A stretch of 64,000 nucleotides of DNA from Paenibacillus sp. V4I7 (GCF_030817275.1 NZ_JAUSZD010000002.1:3410001-3474000); one strand, 5' to 3'. Shown: positions 18,522 to 27,828, counted from the first letter of the stretch. A program made the numbers and translations. Notes: a model not told the origin generated them from the sequence alone.

Positions 18522-19886
18522 TTAAGCCGATGCATGTTCCCTTTTCACCAATTGATTATAAATAGCATAAGCCGTTTGTTTGCCTTGCTGAGCCGCCGAT
18601 ACAACCATCGCTTCTCCCTGTCCTTCTCCGAAAATGACGTCACCTGCTGCATACACCTTGGGATTGGACGTTTGACCTGTTAACGGATCAACCGTAACGG
18701 TTCCTCGCGTATGTGCAAGTTCAAATTGATCAATGAGGGAACCGTGCCTCGTCTGCCCAATCGCCTTAATAACGGCATCCACCTCAATGATGAATTCTGA
18801 GCCTTCAATGGGAACCGGACGTTTGCGTCCCGCATCCACATCCACAAGCTCCATTCGCAGGCACTCTAAAGCCACAACGTTTCCATTCGCATCTCCTATG
18901 ATCCGTTTTGGAGCCGTAAGCCACTGAAACGCAACGCCATCCTGCTTTGCGAAATCATATTCAAAATCATACGCAGTCATCTCTTCCTGCGTACGCCGAT
19001 ACACAATTTGCACCTTTTCTGCTCCTAGCCTCACTGAGCACGTGGCCGCATCAATGGCTGTATTCCCAGCTCCAATGACCGCCACCCGCTTCCCAATAAA
19101 GGATGTATCCAACAATTGTTCTGTCTTCGTGGATTCCACAAAATCAATGGCATCGTATACGCCCGTCAAGGCTTCGCCGTCAATACCGAGCATCGGAACC
19201 TTTGACATACCCACAGCCAGAACAACAGCATCATAGTCGCCAAGTAAATCTGCACTGCTTATATCTATGCCAACTCGTGTGTTCATATGGAATTCCACAC
19301 CTAACTGTCTAACCTGCTCGACTTCCCATAGTGAAATTTCCTGGGGCAGCCTGAACGATACGATCCCGTAGGTATCTAGCCCTCCGGCCTGCTCCTTCGC
19401 CTCAAACACCGTAACCTTGAACCCAAAGCGAGCAAGCTCCCGAGCTGCCGACAAACCAGCAGGCCCGCCTCCAATCACAGCAACCGACTTCCCATTACTT
19501 GTCCCGGCCTTGAACAATATTTGTTCATTCTTGATAGCCCAATCCGTCGCATAGCGCTGTAAGTTACCAATCAGGATAGGCTTGGACGAATGATTGAGTA
19601 CACAAGCCCCTTCACAAAGCTCCTCTGTAGGACACACCCTTGAACAAGAGGCCCCTACCGGATTCGCTTCCATGATTGTACGTGCGGAGCCTTTGAGATT
19701 GCCGGAAGCAATCTTTTTGATAAAAGATGGAATATCAATCCCTGTTGGACAGGCACGAATGCAAGGAGCATCATAACAAAATAAGCAGCGGTTCGATTCC
19801 TCGATCGCTTCTTTCGGCTTCATGCCGGATTTGACCTCGGCGAAATTGCGTTTTAAATCGGTTAAGGAAATAAATGTTGAACTCAT
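18522..19886 (-). CDS. preT: NAD-dependent dihydropyrimidine dehydrogenase, subunit PreT
   Basis: About 454 residues, homologous to the small subunit of glutamate synthase and to the N-terminal half of mammalian dihydropyrimidine dehydrogenase. N-terminal cysteines (CLFCYDAPCIRACP, CSRVCPTEELCEGAC) bind two 4Fe-4S clusters. FAD and NAD(P) dinucleotide loops follow: GGGPAGLSAA (about residue 140) and GAGNTAIDAA (about 270). It passes electrons from NADH to PreA, the next gene. Start 19886 is behind a GGAGGGGGAG site. Confidence 0.93.
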   Translation of the reverse strand: MSSTFISLTDLKRNFAEVKSGMKPKEAIEESNRCLFCYDAPCIRACPTGIDIPSFIKKIASGNLKGSARTIMEANPVGASCSRVCPTEELCEGACVLNHSSKPILIGNLQRYATDWAIKNEQILFKAGTSNGKSVAVIGGGPAGLSAARELARFGFKVTVFEAKEQAGGLDTYGIVSFRLPQEISLWEVEQVRQLGVEFHMNTRVGIDISSADLLGDYDAVVLAVGMSKVPMLGIDGEALTGVYDAIDFVESTKTEQLLDTSFIGKRVAVIGAGNTAIDAATCSVRLGAEKVQIVYRRTQEEMTAYDFEYDFAKQDGVAFQWLTAPKRIIGDANGNVVALECLRMELVDVDAGRKRPVPIEGSEFIIEVDAVIKAIGQTRHGSLIDQFELAHTRGTVTVDPLTGQTSNPKVYAAGDVIFGEGQGEAMVVSAAQQGKQTAYAIYNQLVKREHASA

Positions 19887-19906
19887 CTTCGCTCCCCCTC
19901 CCACGC

Positions 19907-20788
19907 TTATAAGCTAATAATTTGATCATAGGTTTCAGGCCTGCGATCCCGATAAAATTGCCAAACATTGCGGACCTCACGGATTAACTCTTTGTCCATT
20001 TCTCCGATGACTACTTCATCTTGATCTCGACTTCCGATGGCGACAATCGAACCGCGCGGATCCACTAAGTAAGATTGACCATAGAATTCTCCCATGTTCC
20101 ACGGAGCTTCGAGACCCACACGATTGATAGCACCGACATAATACCCATTGGCCACGGCGTGTGCTGGCTGTTCGAGCTTCCAGAGATACTCCGATGTCCC
20201 CGCTACCGTAGCGGAAGGATTAAACACAATCTCCGCTCCGCCGAGTCCGAGAGCCCTTGCTCCTTCTGGGAAATGGCGATCGTAACAGATGTAAACCCCA
20301 ACCTTAGCAAACGCTGTATCGAATACGGGATAGCCCAGATTACCTGGTTTAAAATAGTACTTCTCCCAGAACCCGCAAGAACCGCCGCCTGCCGCCACGT
20401 GAGGTATATGTTGTTTGCGGTATTTGCCCAAATAGGCACCATCGGCATCAATCACAGCAGCTGTATTGTAGTAGGAAGCGATGCCTTCTCTCTCATAAAT
20501 AGGGAGAATGATGACAACACCAAGCTCCTTCGCCAATTCCTGAAAGAGCATCGTCGTTGACCCCTTCGGAATTTCCTCTGCGGCATCGTACCACCTCGTT
20601 ATTTGCTCTGCGCAGAAATAAGGGCCATAGAAAATTTCTTGCAAAGAAATGATTTGCGCGCCCTGCTGCGCCGCTTTACGAACCAACGCGATATGCTTTT
20701 GTATCGCTGCTTCTTTGTGCTTAGCCACAGCCTCATCCCCATGTACATCATGCGAGGCTTGAATGAGGCCAATTTTCACTTTACTCAT
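19907..20788 (-). CDS. Beta-ureidopropionase (N-carbamoyl-beta-alanine amidohydrolase)
   Basis: 293-residue nitrilase-superfamily enzyme that splits N-carbamoyl-beta-alanine to beta-alanine, CO2 and ammonia. The catalytic triad is visible: Glu in SLQEIFYGPYF, Lys in YRKQHIPH, and Cys in VYICYDRHFPEG. The RHFPEGAR motif is typical of the ureidopropionase/N-carbamylputrescine amidase branch. Start 20788, with AAGGGGG upstream, overlaps the 3' end of the M20 gene by 8 nt. N-carbamoyl-D-amino acid hydrolysis is an alternative activity. Confidence 0.88.
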   Translation of the reverse strand: MSKVKIGLIQASHDVHGDEAVAKHKEAAIQKHIALVRKAAQQGAQIISLQEIFYGPYFCAEQITRWYDAAEEIPKGSTTMLFQELAKELGVVIILPIYEREGIASYYNTAAVIDADGAYLGKYRKQHIPHVAAGGGSCGFWEKYYFKPGNLGYPVFDTAFAKVGVYICYDRHFPEGARALGLGGAEIVFNPSATVAGTSEYLWKLEQPAHAVANGYYVGAINRVGLEAPWNMGEFYGQSYLVDPRGSIVAIGSRDQDEVVIGEMDKELIREVRNVWQFYRDRRPETYDQIISL

Positions 20789-22055
20789 GGCTGGAAGCCC
20801 CCTTTTCCGTGGCGATCCGTCGTGCGGTGCGGTATAAAAGCTCCGTGCCCAGCGTGATGTCCTCTGGACTAGCATATTCTTTGGGATTGTGACTGATGCC
20901 TTCGAGGCATCGAACGAAAATCATCCCATAATCACACACATAGGACATGGTGAGCGAATCATGGAAAGGTCCGCTCATCAGTTCTGGCGGGGTCAACCCC
21001 ATCAGCGCTGCTTCCTGATGCAGGCTTTGCTTGATCCAATTCGCGCAGTAGCGGGGTTCACTGTTCGTATCTTCGCGAATCGTATACGTAAGGCCATGCT
21101 CGAGCGACACATTCTCGATCACACTGAGCAGCTCAGCTTCCAGCGCGTTGCGACGCCGTAAATCAATATCCCGCAAATCAATGGTGAAGGATACCTTCTC
21201 AGGGATGATATTGCGAGAGTCGGGGAACACAGAGAGTGAACCCACTGTACCAACGGTAGGTGCACCCGGCTCCTGCCGCACTAACTCATTGAGCGCCACG
21301 ATGATTTTGGCGCAGCCTAGAAGCGCGTCGTGGCGCATAGACATCGGCACTGAACCCGCGTGCCCGGCGAAGCCGATCATCTCCACGGTGAGCCACAATG
21401 GACCAGAGATTCCGCTGACGATACCGATCGGAGCATCGAGTGACTCCAGAACTGGACCTTGCTCGATATGCAGCTCTAGAAAAGCGCCAATCCGACCTTC
21501 TTGGTACACATAGCTCTCGAAGTCTGCAGGGTCGCACCCGAACTGAACCAATGCTTCTCTGCGTGTAACGCCATTTTTGTCCGTACGCTCCAACTCATTT
21601 TCTTCAAGCTTCCCGGTCATGCCACGAACGCCGAAGAGCCCTTTATTGAAGCGACAGCCTTCTTCATCGCAGAAAGCCACAACTTCAATATTACATTCTG
21701 GCGTTATCCCTTCCTCTACTAGCGTTTGGACCACTTCAATCGCACCAAGTACACCTATCGCACCATCAAATCTACCGCCATAAGGCTGGGAATCCACATG
21801 TGAACCTAGCATGAGAACAGGCGCATTTGGATTGCTCCCCTTAAGTACCCCAATTAAGTTGGCGAATGGATCGATTGAAGCTTCCAACCCGGCTTCTTCC
21901 ATCCACCTTTTCACAAGCTCCACGCCTTCTCGATCTTCTTTGGACAAGGCCAACCTGCATACGCCGGTTTCTCCGATTTTCCCGATTTGAGCGAGCTCCT
22001 GAATTCGCTGTTGCAGTCGTGAAGCGTTAATTTGTATCTGAGGTGCTCTAGGCAA
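20781..22055 (-). CDS. M20-family Zn-dependent hydrolase (N-carbamoyl-amino acid/allantoate amidohydrolase)
   Basis: 424-residue metalloamidase of the AmaB/HyuC/AllC family. Metal ligands are visible: GSHVDSQPYGG with the following Asp, CDEEGCRF, and LELHIEQGP; the dimerisation domain contains GFAGHAGSVPM. These enzymes hydrolyse N-carbamoyl-L-amino acids, N-carbamoyl-beta-alanine or allantoate. In this operon it could be a second ureidopropionase or widen the range to hydantoin-derived carbamoyl amino acids, since a nitrilase-type ureidopropionase is encoded next to it. Overlaps that gene by 8 nt. Confidence 0.88.
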   Translation of the reverse strand: MPRAPQIQINASRLQQRIQELAQIGKIGETGVCRLALSKEDREGVELVKRWMEEAGLEASIDPFANLIGVLKGSNPNAPVLMLGSHVDSQPYGGRFDGAIGVLGAIEVVQTLVEEGITPECNIEVVAFCDEEGCRFNKGLFGVRGMTGKLEENELERTDKNGVTRREALVQFGCDPADFESYVYQEGRIGAFLELHIEQGPVLESLDAPIGIVSGISGPLWLTVEMIGFAGHAGSVPMSMRHDALLGCAKIIVALNELVRQEPGAPTVGTVGSLSVFPDSRNIIPEKVSFTIDLRDIDLRRRNALEAELLSVIENVSLEHGLTYTIREDTNSEPRYCANWIKQSLHQEAALMGLTPPELMSGPFHDSLTMSYVCDYGMIFVRCLEGISHNPKEYASPEDITLGTELLYRTARRIATEKGASSHE

Positions 22056-22061
22056 GTCCTA

Positions 22062-23435
22062 TCATCCTTTCTCCTGATTGGCATCAAACACAGCAAGCAA
22101 GGTCTCGATGATAAAAGCAATATCCTCATCTGTCGAAGATAACGGCGGACTTAGCGTGAGAATGTTAGCAAATCCAGGCACCGTATCCCCGTTCTTCCCA
22201 ATGAGCAGACCCTTTTGCTTGCAGCCTGCAATAATCTTCATCACACGCTCAGCAGTCGCCGGAACCTTCGATACTTGATCTTCTACAAGCTCGATGCCCA
22301 TTGCTGATCCGAAAATGCGTATCTCGCCAACATGAGGGTGGTCAAGCAAAGGTTCTAATTGAGTTCTAAATGTGCTACCGATATAAGCAGAGCGCGTAAC
22401 CAGGTTTTCTTTTTCCAAGATCTCCATATTTTTCAACGCAACAACGCAAGAGACTGGATTACCCCCGAAAGTATTGATATGTCTTAAATGGCTGGTCGCT
22501 TCTTTATCTTTGAACGATTCATACAATTCAGCCGAAACAGCGGTTGCAGAAAGTGGCGAGTACGCACTGGTCAAGCCTTTGGCCATCGTCACGATGTCGG
22601 GTCTCACCCCATAGTTCAGATGACCGAACTTTTCGCCGGATCGACCGAATCCGCAGATCACTTCATCGACAATGAGCAGCACATCATACTTATCACAAAT
22701 GCTGCGCACCATGGGCAGGTACTCGTCCGGAGGAACAATCATTCCGCCTCCCGTAATTACTGGCTCCACGATTACGCCGGCAACGGAATCTGCACCCTCC
22801 CAAACAATGGCATCCTCGATGGCTTTGGCGCATTGAAAACGGCATGCCCCCTTCGTCTGGCCAAATGGACAGCGATAACAATAAGGCGGCGGCACATGCT
22901 GAAAGCCTACACCAAGCGGTTCATATTTCAACTTACGCTGCGCTTGCCCTGTTGCACCCAATGCTCCCATGGAATTGCCATGATAAGCGCGATGCCGCGA
23001 GATGAACTTATGTTTGGATGGCTTCCCGTTCTGATGATGGTATTGGCGGGCAATCTTGAAGGCCACTTCATTGGCATCTGACCCTGAATTCGAGTAAAAG
23101 ATTCGATATTCGCCATCCAGCCACTCATTCAATTTCGCCGCTAGTTCAATTGCAGGAACATGGGACTGAACGAGCGTAGCATAAGCGATTTTCATCATTT
23201 GCTCAGCGGCCGCTTCCGCTATTTCTTTTCTACCGTGACCCACATTAACGCACCATAATCCGGACATGCCATCCAAATAACGATTTCCATCCACATCCGT
23301 AACCCAGCTTCCCTCACCAGAAGCAAGTATCATCGGATTCTCGTTATGTGCTGACATGTGATGCCACACATATTTGCGATCCTTCTCAAGCAGGTCCTCC
23401 TTCGTCAGCAGATCACTAACCTCGTTAGCGCTCAT
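22062..23435 (-). CDS. Class III aminotransferase, probable beta-alanine:2-oxoacid transaminase
   Basis: 457-residue PLP enzyme of the omega-aminotransferase group. Motifs: YSNSGSDANEVAFK, RAYHGNSMGA, and the PLP lysine in TMAKGLTSAYSPL. In the middle there is a cysteine-rich insert (YCYRCPFGQTKGACRFQC), seen in a subset of the family. In context it most likely moves the amino group of beta-alanine to pyruvate or 2-oxoglutarate, giving malonate semialdehyde for MmsA. Start 23435 follows GGGGAG by 8 nt; the upstream 23 in-frame codons are probably untranslated. Confidence 0.88.
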   Translation of the reverse strand: MSANEVSDLLTKEDLLEKDRKYVWHHMSAHNENPMILASGEGSWVTDVDGNRYLDGMSGLWCVNVGHGRKEIAEAAAEQMMKIAYATLVQSHVPAIELAAKLNEWLDGEYRIFYSNSGSDANEVAFKIARQYHHQNGKPSKHKFISRHRAYHGNSMGALGATGQAQRKLKYEPLGVGFQHVPPPYCYRCPFGQTKGACRFQCAKAIEDAIVWEGADSVAGVIVEPVITGGGMIVPPDEYLPMVRSICDKYDVLLIVDEVICGFGRSGEKFGHLNYGVRPDIVTMAKGLTSAYSPLSATAVSAELYESFKDKEATSHLRHINTFGGNPVSCVVALKNMEILEKENLVTRSAYIGSTFRTQLEPLLDHPHVGEIRIFGSAMGIELVEDQVSKVPATAERVMKIIAGCKQKGLLIGKNGDTVPGFANILTLSPPLSSTDEDIAFIIETLLAVFDANQEKG

Positions 23436-23513
23436 AAGCCCAGCTCCCCTCTCCTGATGATGTAAAGAAGGATCGCAGACTACAGTCATCCACGATCCAA
23501 TCATTCCGAACCT

Positions 23514-24596
23514 TCACTTGCCCTGTAAAATCGTTTTATCAATCGCCGCAGTCAAATCGGCCGGTTTCTTAATCAAGCCATATTTCAGCGCAATATCTGC
23601 AGTCCGTGTCACGGATTCATCTACAAATGAACCGACTTGCTCATTAGTAAATCCTTCCGGCTTTACAAGCTTCGCCATCTCCTTCAGCATCGTTGTTTGG
23701 TGCTGCTTGGTCGTACTGCCTGCCGTTACACTTTTCATCACGATATCAACGACTTCTTCCTGATGCTCAATCGCATAATTCCAGCCTTTCATGGTCGCTC
23801 TCACGGCTTTAACGGCGAGATCATGGTTCTTGTCGACCCAATCCTTCTTCGCAATGAGCGTATCCTCCAGCATCGCAACACCGGCATCATCAAAGTTAAA
23901 CACATTCAAATCTGTCTCTTTCACACCGCTCTCAAGCACGACATAGTACTCGTTATAAATCGTTGCTGTCGCCACATCCAGTTGATCCCCAAAGAATTGA
24001 TCCATCGTGAAGCCTTGTTTCACCAATTGAATGTCTTTCTTCGGGTCAAGCCCGTTCTTCTCCATAAAAGCAAGCACTTGGAACTGCTGGCTGCCCATCC
24101 ATGTCCCGACCTTCTTATCCTTCATTTTGGTTGGTGCATCGATACCGGTCGATTTTTTGGATAATAGACGGTACGAACTCTTCTGCGTCACTTGCGCTAA
24201 TGAAACGAGAGGTAATCCATTGTCACGGTTAACTAGCAAGGAATCAAAGCTCGATACGCCGATATCGACAGCGCCATTCACAACCTGCTGCTCGATAATG
24301 ACATCCGGTCCGCCAGGCACTATTTCTACATCTATTCCTTCATCCTTGTAGAAGCCTTTCTCTTTAGCGGCATAGATTCCGGCAAACTGCGCTTGCGGCA
24401 CCCATTTCAACTGAATTTTGACCTTCTTGAGCGGCTCTGCCGATGGAGACTTGGTTGCACCTGCTTCGGTAGATGCAGCTGGTGTTGTGGTTGCTGATTT
24501 GTCGGAAGCACAAGCTGTGACAAGAACTAAAACCAAGAACATACTAAGCATCAAAGCCAATTTTCCAGTAAGGATTCTCTTTTTCAAACGAACCAA
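23514..24596 (-). CDS. ABC transporter substrate-binding lipoprotein (NMT1/THI5-like)
   Basis: 360-residue lipoprotein: basic N-terminus, hydrophobic stretch, and a lipobox ending LVTAC with lipidated Cys near residue 29, then a Ser/Thr/Ala-rich tether. The mature part starts VKIQLKWVPQAQFAGIYAA, the hallmark of the NMT1/THI5-like family (ThiY, RibY and pyrimidine-precursor binding proteins). The binding region includes GGPDVIIEQQVVNGAVDIGV. In this operon it likely captures a pyrimidine, dihydropyrimidine or hydantoin. TTG start, with AGGAGAGG closely upstream. Confidence 0.87.
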   Translation of the reverse strand: MVRLKKRILTGKLALMLSMFLVLVLVTACASDKSATTTPAASTEAGATKSPSAEPLKKVKIQLKWVPQAQFAGIYAAKEKGFYKDEGIDVEIVPGGPDVIIEQQVVNGAVDIGVSSFDSLLVNRDNGLPLVSLAQVTQKSSYRLLSKKSTGIDAPTKMKDKKVGTWMGSQQFQVLAFMEKNGLDPKKDIQLVKQGFTMDQFFGDQLDVATATIYNEYYVVLESGVKETDLNVFNFDDAGVAMLEDTLIAKKDWVDKNHDLAVKAVRATMKGWNYAIEHQEEVVDIVMKSVTAGSTTKQHQTTMLKEMAKLVKPEGFTNEQVGSFVDESVTRTADIALKYGLIKKPADLTAAIDKTILQGK

Positions 24597-24647
24597 TCCT
24601 CTCCTATTTATTTCTATGTATGTAAAGATGGTGTCATCCCTTGATGC

Positions 24648-25541
24648 TCATGTTAAATATTCGTTTTCATTACGATTGGAAATTGACCACGGTATAAAGC
24701 GTTTTTCTAAAAGTTGAATAATCGTATATAAAACAATACCCAAAATAGCAGCGATGACAATACAAGCCCAAGCTAGGGGCATATTGGCCAGGCGGATCTG
24801 GTCCGAAAGTAAGTAGCCTAGGCCACGCGACGCAATGAAAAATTCCCCCACTATCGCACCAATGATACTCGTTGACATGTTGATTTTAAGGGCAGAGAAA
24901 ATCAATGGTAAGGCTTTGGGTAATCTTAATTTGAGAAAAAGCTGTCTAGCGCTAGCCGCGTATGAACTCATTAACTCCAGGTAGGACGGCTCAATGGAGC
25001 GCAGCCCTTTGTAAGTACTGACCGCCATGGTAGCCATCGTCATGACCGAGACGATCCCCATTCGTGAGGCGACACCATCTCCCAACCAATTATTCATGAT
25101 TGGCGCAAGTGCCACGATCGGCACCGCATTGAGTGAGGCCATGATCGAAATCGCACCAGCACCCGCTTGTGGCCGAAAGGAAGCCGCGATTGCAGCAAGC
25201 CAGCCTAGCAGAGAACCGATGAGGAATCCGCCGATGATTTCTACACCCGTGTACAGCGAGTAAATGAGCAGGATATCGCCATTCTCTCGCATGGCAGTAA
25301 TGATATCCGAAGGAATAGGCAGCTGATAGCGTTCTAAGCTAAATAAGGTGTGTATCCCTCTGAATTGCCAAAGCAGCAAGAATACGAGTCCGAATAAATA
25401 CGGGAACAGCTTCATTGGCTGCGTGAACATAGCCGTGTAGTCTGCTCGGGCATTTCCCGTGGAAGCTCGAGTTGGTTCTTCTAAACTCTTTAACGTCGAC
25501 ACTGCAGCTTTTTGGTCTTTGCTTAAAATGACCTCCTTCAT
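24648..25541 (-). CDS. ABC transporter permease (SsuC/TauC type)
   Basis: 297-residue inner-membrane permease with about six transmembrane helices and a BPD_transp_1 domain (residues about 95–285). The ATPase-contact loop is visible around AASARQLFLKLRLPKALPLI. Overlaps the upstream permease gene by 4 nt (ATGA). With the second permease it would form a heterodimeric channel for the NMT1-like importer. Confidence 0.88.
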   Translation of the reverse strand: MKEVILSKDQKAAVSTLKSLEEPTRASTGNARADYTAMFTQPMKLFPYLFGLVFLLLWQFRGIHTLFSLERYQLPIPSDIITAMRENGDILLIYSLYTGVEIIGGFLIGSLLGWLAAIAASFRPQAGAGAISIMASLNAVPIVALAPIMNNWLGDGVASRMGIVSVMTMATMAVSTYKGLRSIEPSYLELMSSYAASARQLFLKLRLPKALPLIFSALKINMSTSIIGAIVGEFFIASRGLGYLLSDQIRLANMPLAWACIVIAAILGIVLYTIIQLLEKRFIPWSISNRNENEYLT

Positions 25542-26362
25542 GCGCCTCCCCTCCTGCTTTCGCGGAAATCAGGCTGCCAAGGTGTCAGCCATCTTTCTAG
25601 GAGAACTAGCATTAGAAAGGTTGTAAAGCCGATAGCAATCGAGACAAGCACTGTGCACCAGAACATGTACACTTGTGCAGCTCCGTAATATAGAGAGCTA
25701 ACCATTAGCACGCCGATTCCATCGGGAGCTCCCATCAGCTCAACGATAATGGAAGCTGTGATCGCCAGCGGAGCTGATATCTTTAGTCCAGAGAACAGCC
25801 CCGGCAGCGCAGATGGCAGCTTGAGCTTCAGATAGCTGTGCCAGGTTGAAGCAGCTAGGGAGCGCATTAGCTCCAACTGTTCAGGCTGCACACTGCGCAG
25901 CCCGCGAAGCGAGTTAATGGTGACAGGGAAGAATGTCACATAACCTGCCATAACGATCCGCGAAAGACTCGGATCATGGAGGATGCCGTACAGGATCGGT
26001 GCAAGACCGATGATGGGCACCATTTGAGAAGCAACCATGTAAGGTGTTAGCGTGTGTTCAACCGTTTTGGAGAGGCTCATGAAAATGGCTAAAGCGGCAC
26101 CGAAAATGGTACCAATCAGGAAGCCAGTCATCGCATTGCCGAATGTTGTGAAGCCTTGCTTGATTAGGGTAGGAAGATTGTCTTGTAAGGAGGATATGAC
26201 CTTATGCAAATAAGGCAGTTTGGAGTCAGGTTGTGAGACTTGAATTACGTTATGGAGCAGCCATGCGAACACTTCCCAGAGGAGGAGCAATGCTGCTATC
26301 CAACAAGCAATAACAGCAGCTTGATGCCATTGTTTATCCAATTTGATCATCAAGGGCATCAC
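25538..26362 (-). CDS. ABC transporter permease (SsuC/TauC type)
   Basis: 274-residue permease, paralogous to the next gene; the coupling loop reads AASTWHSYLKLKLPSALPGL. About six membrane segments. The exact start is uncertain: GTG 26362, ATG 26359 and ATG 26350 are all close to one GAGGAG, and all lie inside the end of the ATPase gene (overlap about 20–30 nt). Confidence 0.86.
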   Translation of the reverse strand: MMPLMIKLDKQWHQAAVIACWIAALLLLWEVFAWLLHNVIQVSQPDSKLPYLHKVISSLQDNLPTLIKQGFTTFGNAMTGFLIGTIFGAALAIFMSLSKTVEHTLTPYMVASQMVPIIGLAPILYGILHDPSLSRIVMAGYVTFFPVTINSLRGLRSVQPEQLELMRSLAASTWHSYLKLKLPSALPGLFSGLKISAPLAITASIIVELMGAPDGIGVLMVSSLYYGAAQVYMFWCTVLVSIAIGFTTFLMLVLLERWLTPWQPDFRESRRGGA

Positions 26363-27146
26363 TCTCCTCGTAAAAGCAATTTCGAATCGAAGCCGTCAAC
26401 GTATGGAAACGCTCCGATTCTCGGGTTTGCAAAGTGCGATCCTCTCCCAAATCGACGTGGTGAACGGAGTGTACGCGACCAGGATTTGCCGATAAAACAA
26501 TGATTCGATTAGATAAAAATACAGCTTCCGGAATACTATGAGTAACGAAAACGATCGTCTTATTCGTCTTTCTTTTGATTTCTAGCAATTCGAATTGCAG
26601 TTTCTCCTTTGTGAATTCATCGAGCGCCGAGAAGGGTTCATCCATAAACAAAATAGGCGGATCCAGCGATAAAGCACGTGCAATAGCCACTCTTTGCTGC
26701 ATGCCTCCACTTAGCTGCCAAGGGTAATAATCTCTGAATTTCGTTAAACCTACGGTTTCAAGGAGTTGATCGACCATACCTCTGTACTCCGCGCGATTAC
26801 GCCCCATTACCTCTAAGGGAAGCTCTACATTTTCGCGTACGGTTCGCCATTCGAAAAGCGTGGGATTTTGAAACACAATGCCGAACTTCCTGCGCAAACG
26901 CACTTCCCGCGGATGCTCCTTTTGAATAATAATTTGCCCACTGGAGGGTTGCAGCAGGTCGGCCATCAGCCGCAGCAGCGTTGATTTACCACAGCCGGAA
27001 GGCCCAAGTAAGGATACGAATTCATTCTGGGCTACATCGAACGAGATGTCTTGGAGTACAGTCACTTGCCTTCCTTTTTTCCCGAACACCATGCAGACGC
27101 CATCCACCGATATTTCCACTTTCTGCTGGGAAAGATCAGAATTCAT
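26334..27146 (-). CDS. ABC transporter ATP-binding protein (SsuB/TauB type)
   Basis: 270-residue ATPase of the nitrate/sulfonate/taurine/pyrimidine importer class. Walker A GPSGCGKST, Q-loop FQNPTLFEW, signature LSGGMQQR, Walker B ILFMDEPF, and switch His in VTHSIPEA are all intact. It is the promoter-proximal gene of the 11.6-kb minus-strand catabolic operon. Start 27146 is behind GAGGAGGG; an ATG 15 nt upstream overlaps that site. Confidence 0.9.
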   Translation of the reverse strand: MNSDLSQQKVEISVDGVCMVFGKKGRQVTVLQDISFDVAQNEFVSLLGPSGCGKSTLLRLMADLLQPSSGQIIIQKEHPREVRLRRKFGIVFQNPTLFEWRTVRENVELPLEVMGRNRAEYRGMVDQLLETVGLTKFRDYYPWQLSGGMQQRVAIARALSLDPPILFMDEPFSALDEFTKEKLQFELLEIKRKTNKTIVFVTHSIPEAVFLSNRIIVLSANPGRVHSVHHVDLGEDRTLQTRESERFHTLTASIRNCFYEESDALDDQIG

Positions 27147-27540
27147 TGTGTCCCTCCTCATTTGAACTTTATCATTGCGTCATGTAAATGTAATGTATGA
27201 TTACTGTATATGTTATATTATATTACTTCTATGACGATTTACATTATACAAAGTGTTCCAAAATTAGACTCTGCATTTGACATAGTGTAAAACAACTAAT
27301 AAAACAACCCCCGCAGCATGGATATAATTTGGATCCCCCTACTCGTTTCTTTATCATACTTGGGGAAGCTAGTTGTTCTTTTTGAGACTCCCTGAATTGT
27401 TAACTACATAATATATGTTATGTAAACAAATGATATGCAAATAGCCCCGCTTCACATTTATCTATAATTTGTTCATATTCTCTATTTCTTCATTTTGATA
27501 GAATATTTATGTAACTACATAAATCATCTTACAATATGCA
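27147..27540. promoter_or_regulatory. AT-rich upstream region of the pyrimidine operon with ACATAA/TTATGT palindromes
   Basis: No intact gene in these 394 nt. It must hold the promoter of the importer/pyrimidine operon; a weak minus-strand candidate is TTTACA-17 nt-TCTAAT near 27260–27300. Two palindromes stand out: ACATAA-N6-TTATGT at 27406–27423 and TTATGTA-AC-TACATAA at 27507–27522. The first resembles the core of a larger palindrome at 32476–32513. A plus-strand TTGACA lies at about 27281. No PucR site was recognised. Confidence 0.4.
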
Positions 27541-27828
27541 TTTAACCAACACGGGTTTAACCTTCTTTATTCGTCAGTATTGTTGAGTCAATTAGGAACG
27601 CCAGTAGATAAAAGCAATCTGCGTAAAGGAGACCTAGTATTTCTACAAGGAACTTATACAAGCGGAGTTTCCCATGTAGCTATCTTTCTTGGAGATAACA
27701 AAGTTCTTCAAGTAGGTACCATGGGAACGAGGGAAGTAAAGATTAGCCCTTACTTTGGTACTCCCTACTATGATGCACATTATTGGGTGCGCGTCGTTTT
27801 AATTAACTCGTATGGAAAAAGCCGGTGA
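27541..27828 (+). pseudogene. NlpC/P60 endopeptidase remnant, 5'-truncated
   Basis: The reading frame gives an NlpC/P60 C-terminal half: LSQLGTPVDKSNLRKGDLVF, then a SHVAIFLGD block with the second catalytic residue (His), ending YWVRVVL. Homology can be followed upstream to about 27541 (NQHGFNLLYSSV, compare the usual GFxLPRSS), but the catalytic cysteine block, any signal peptide and the N-terminal domain are missing. A TTG at 27580 opens an 82-codon ORF but without the Cys it cannot be an active peptidase. Followed at once by a strong terminator. Confidence 0.75.
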
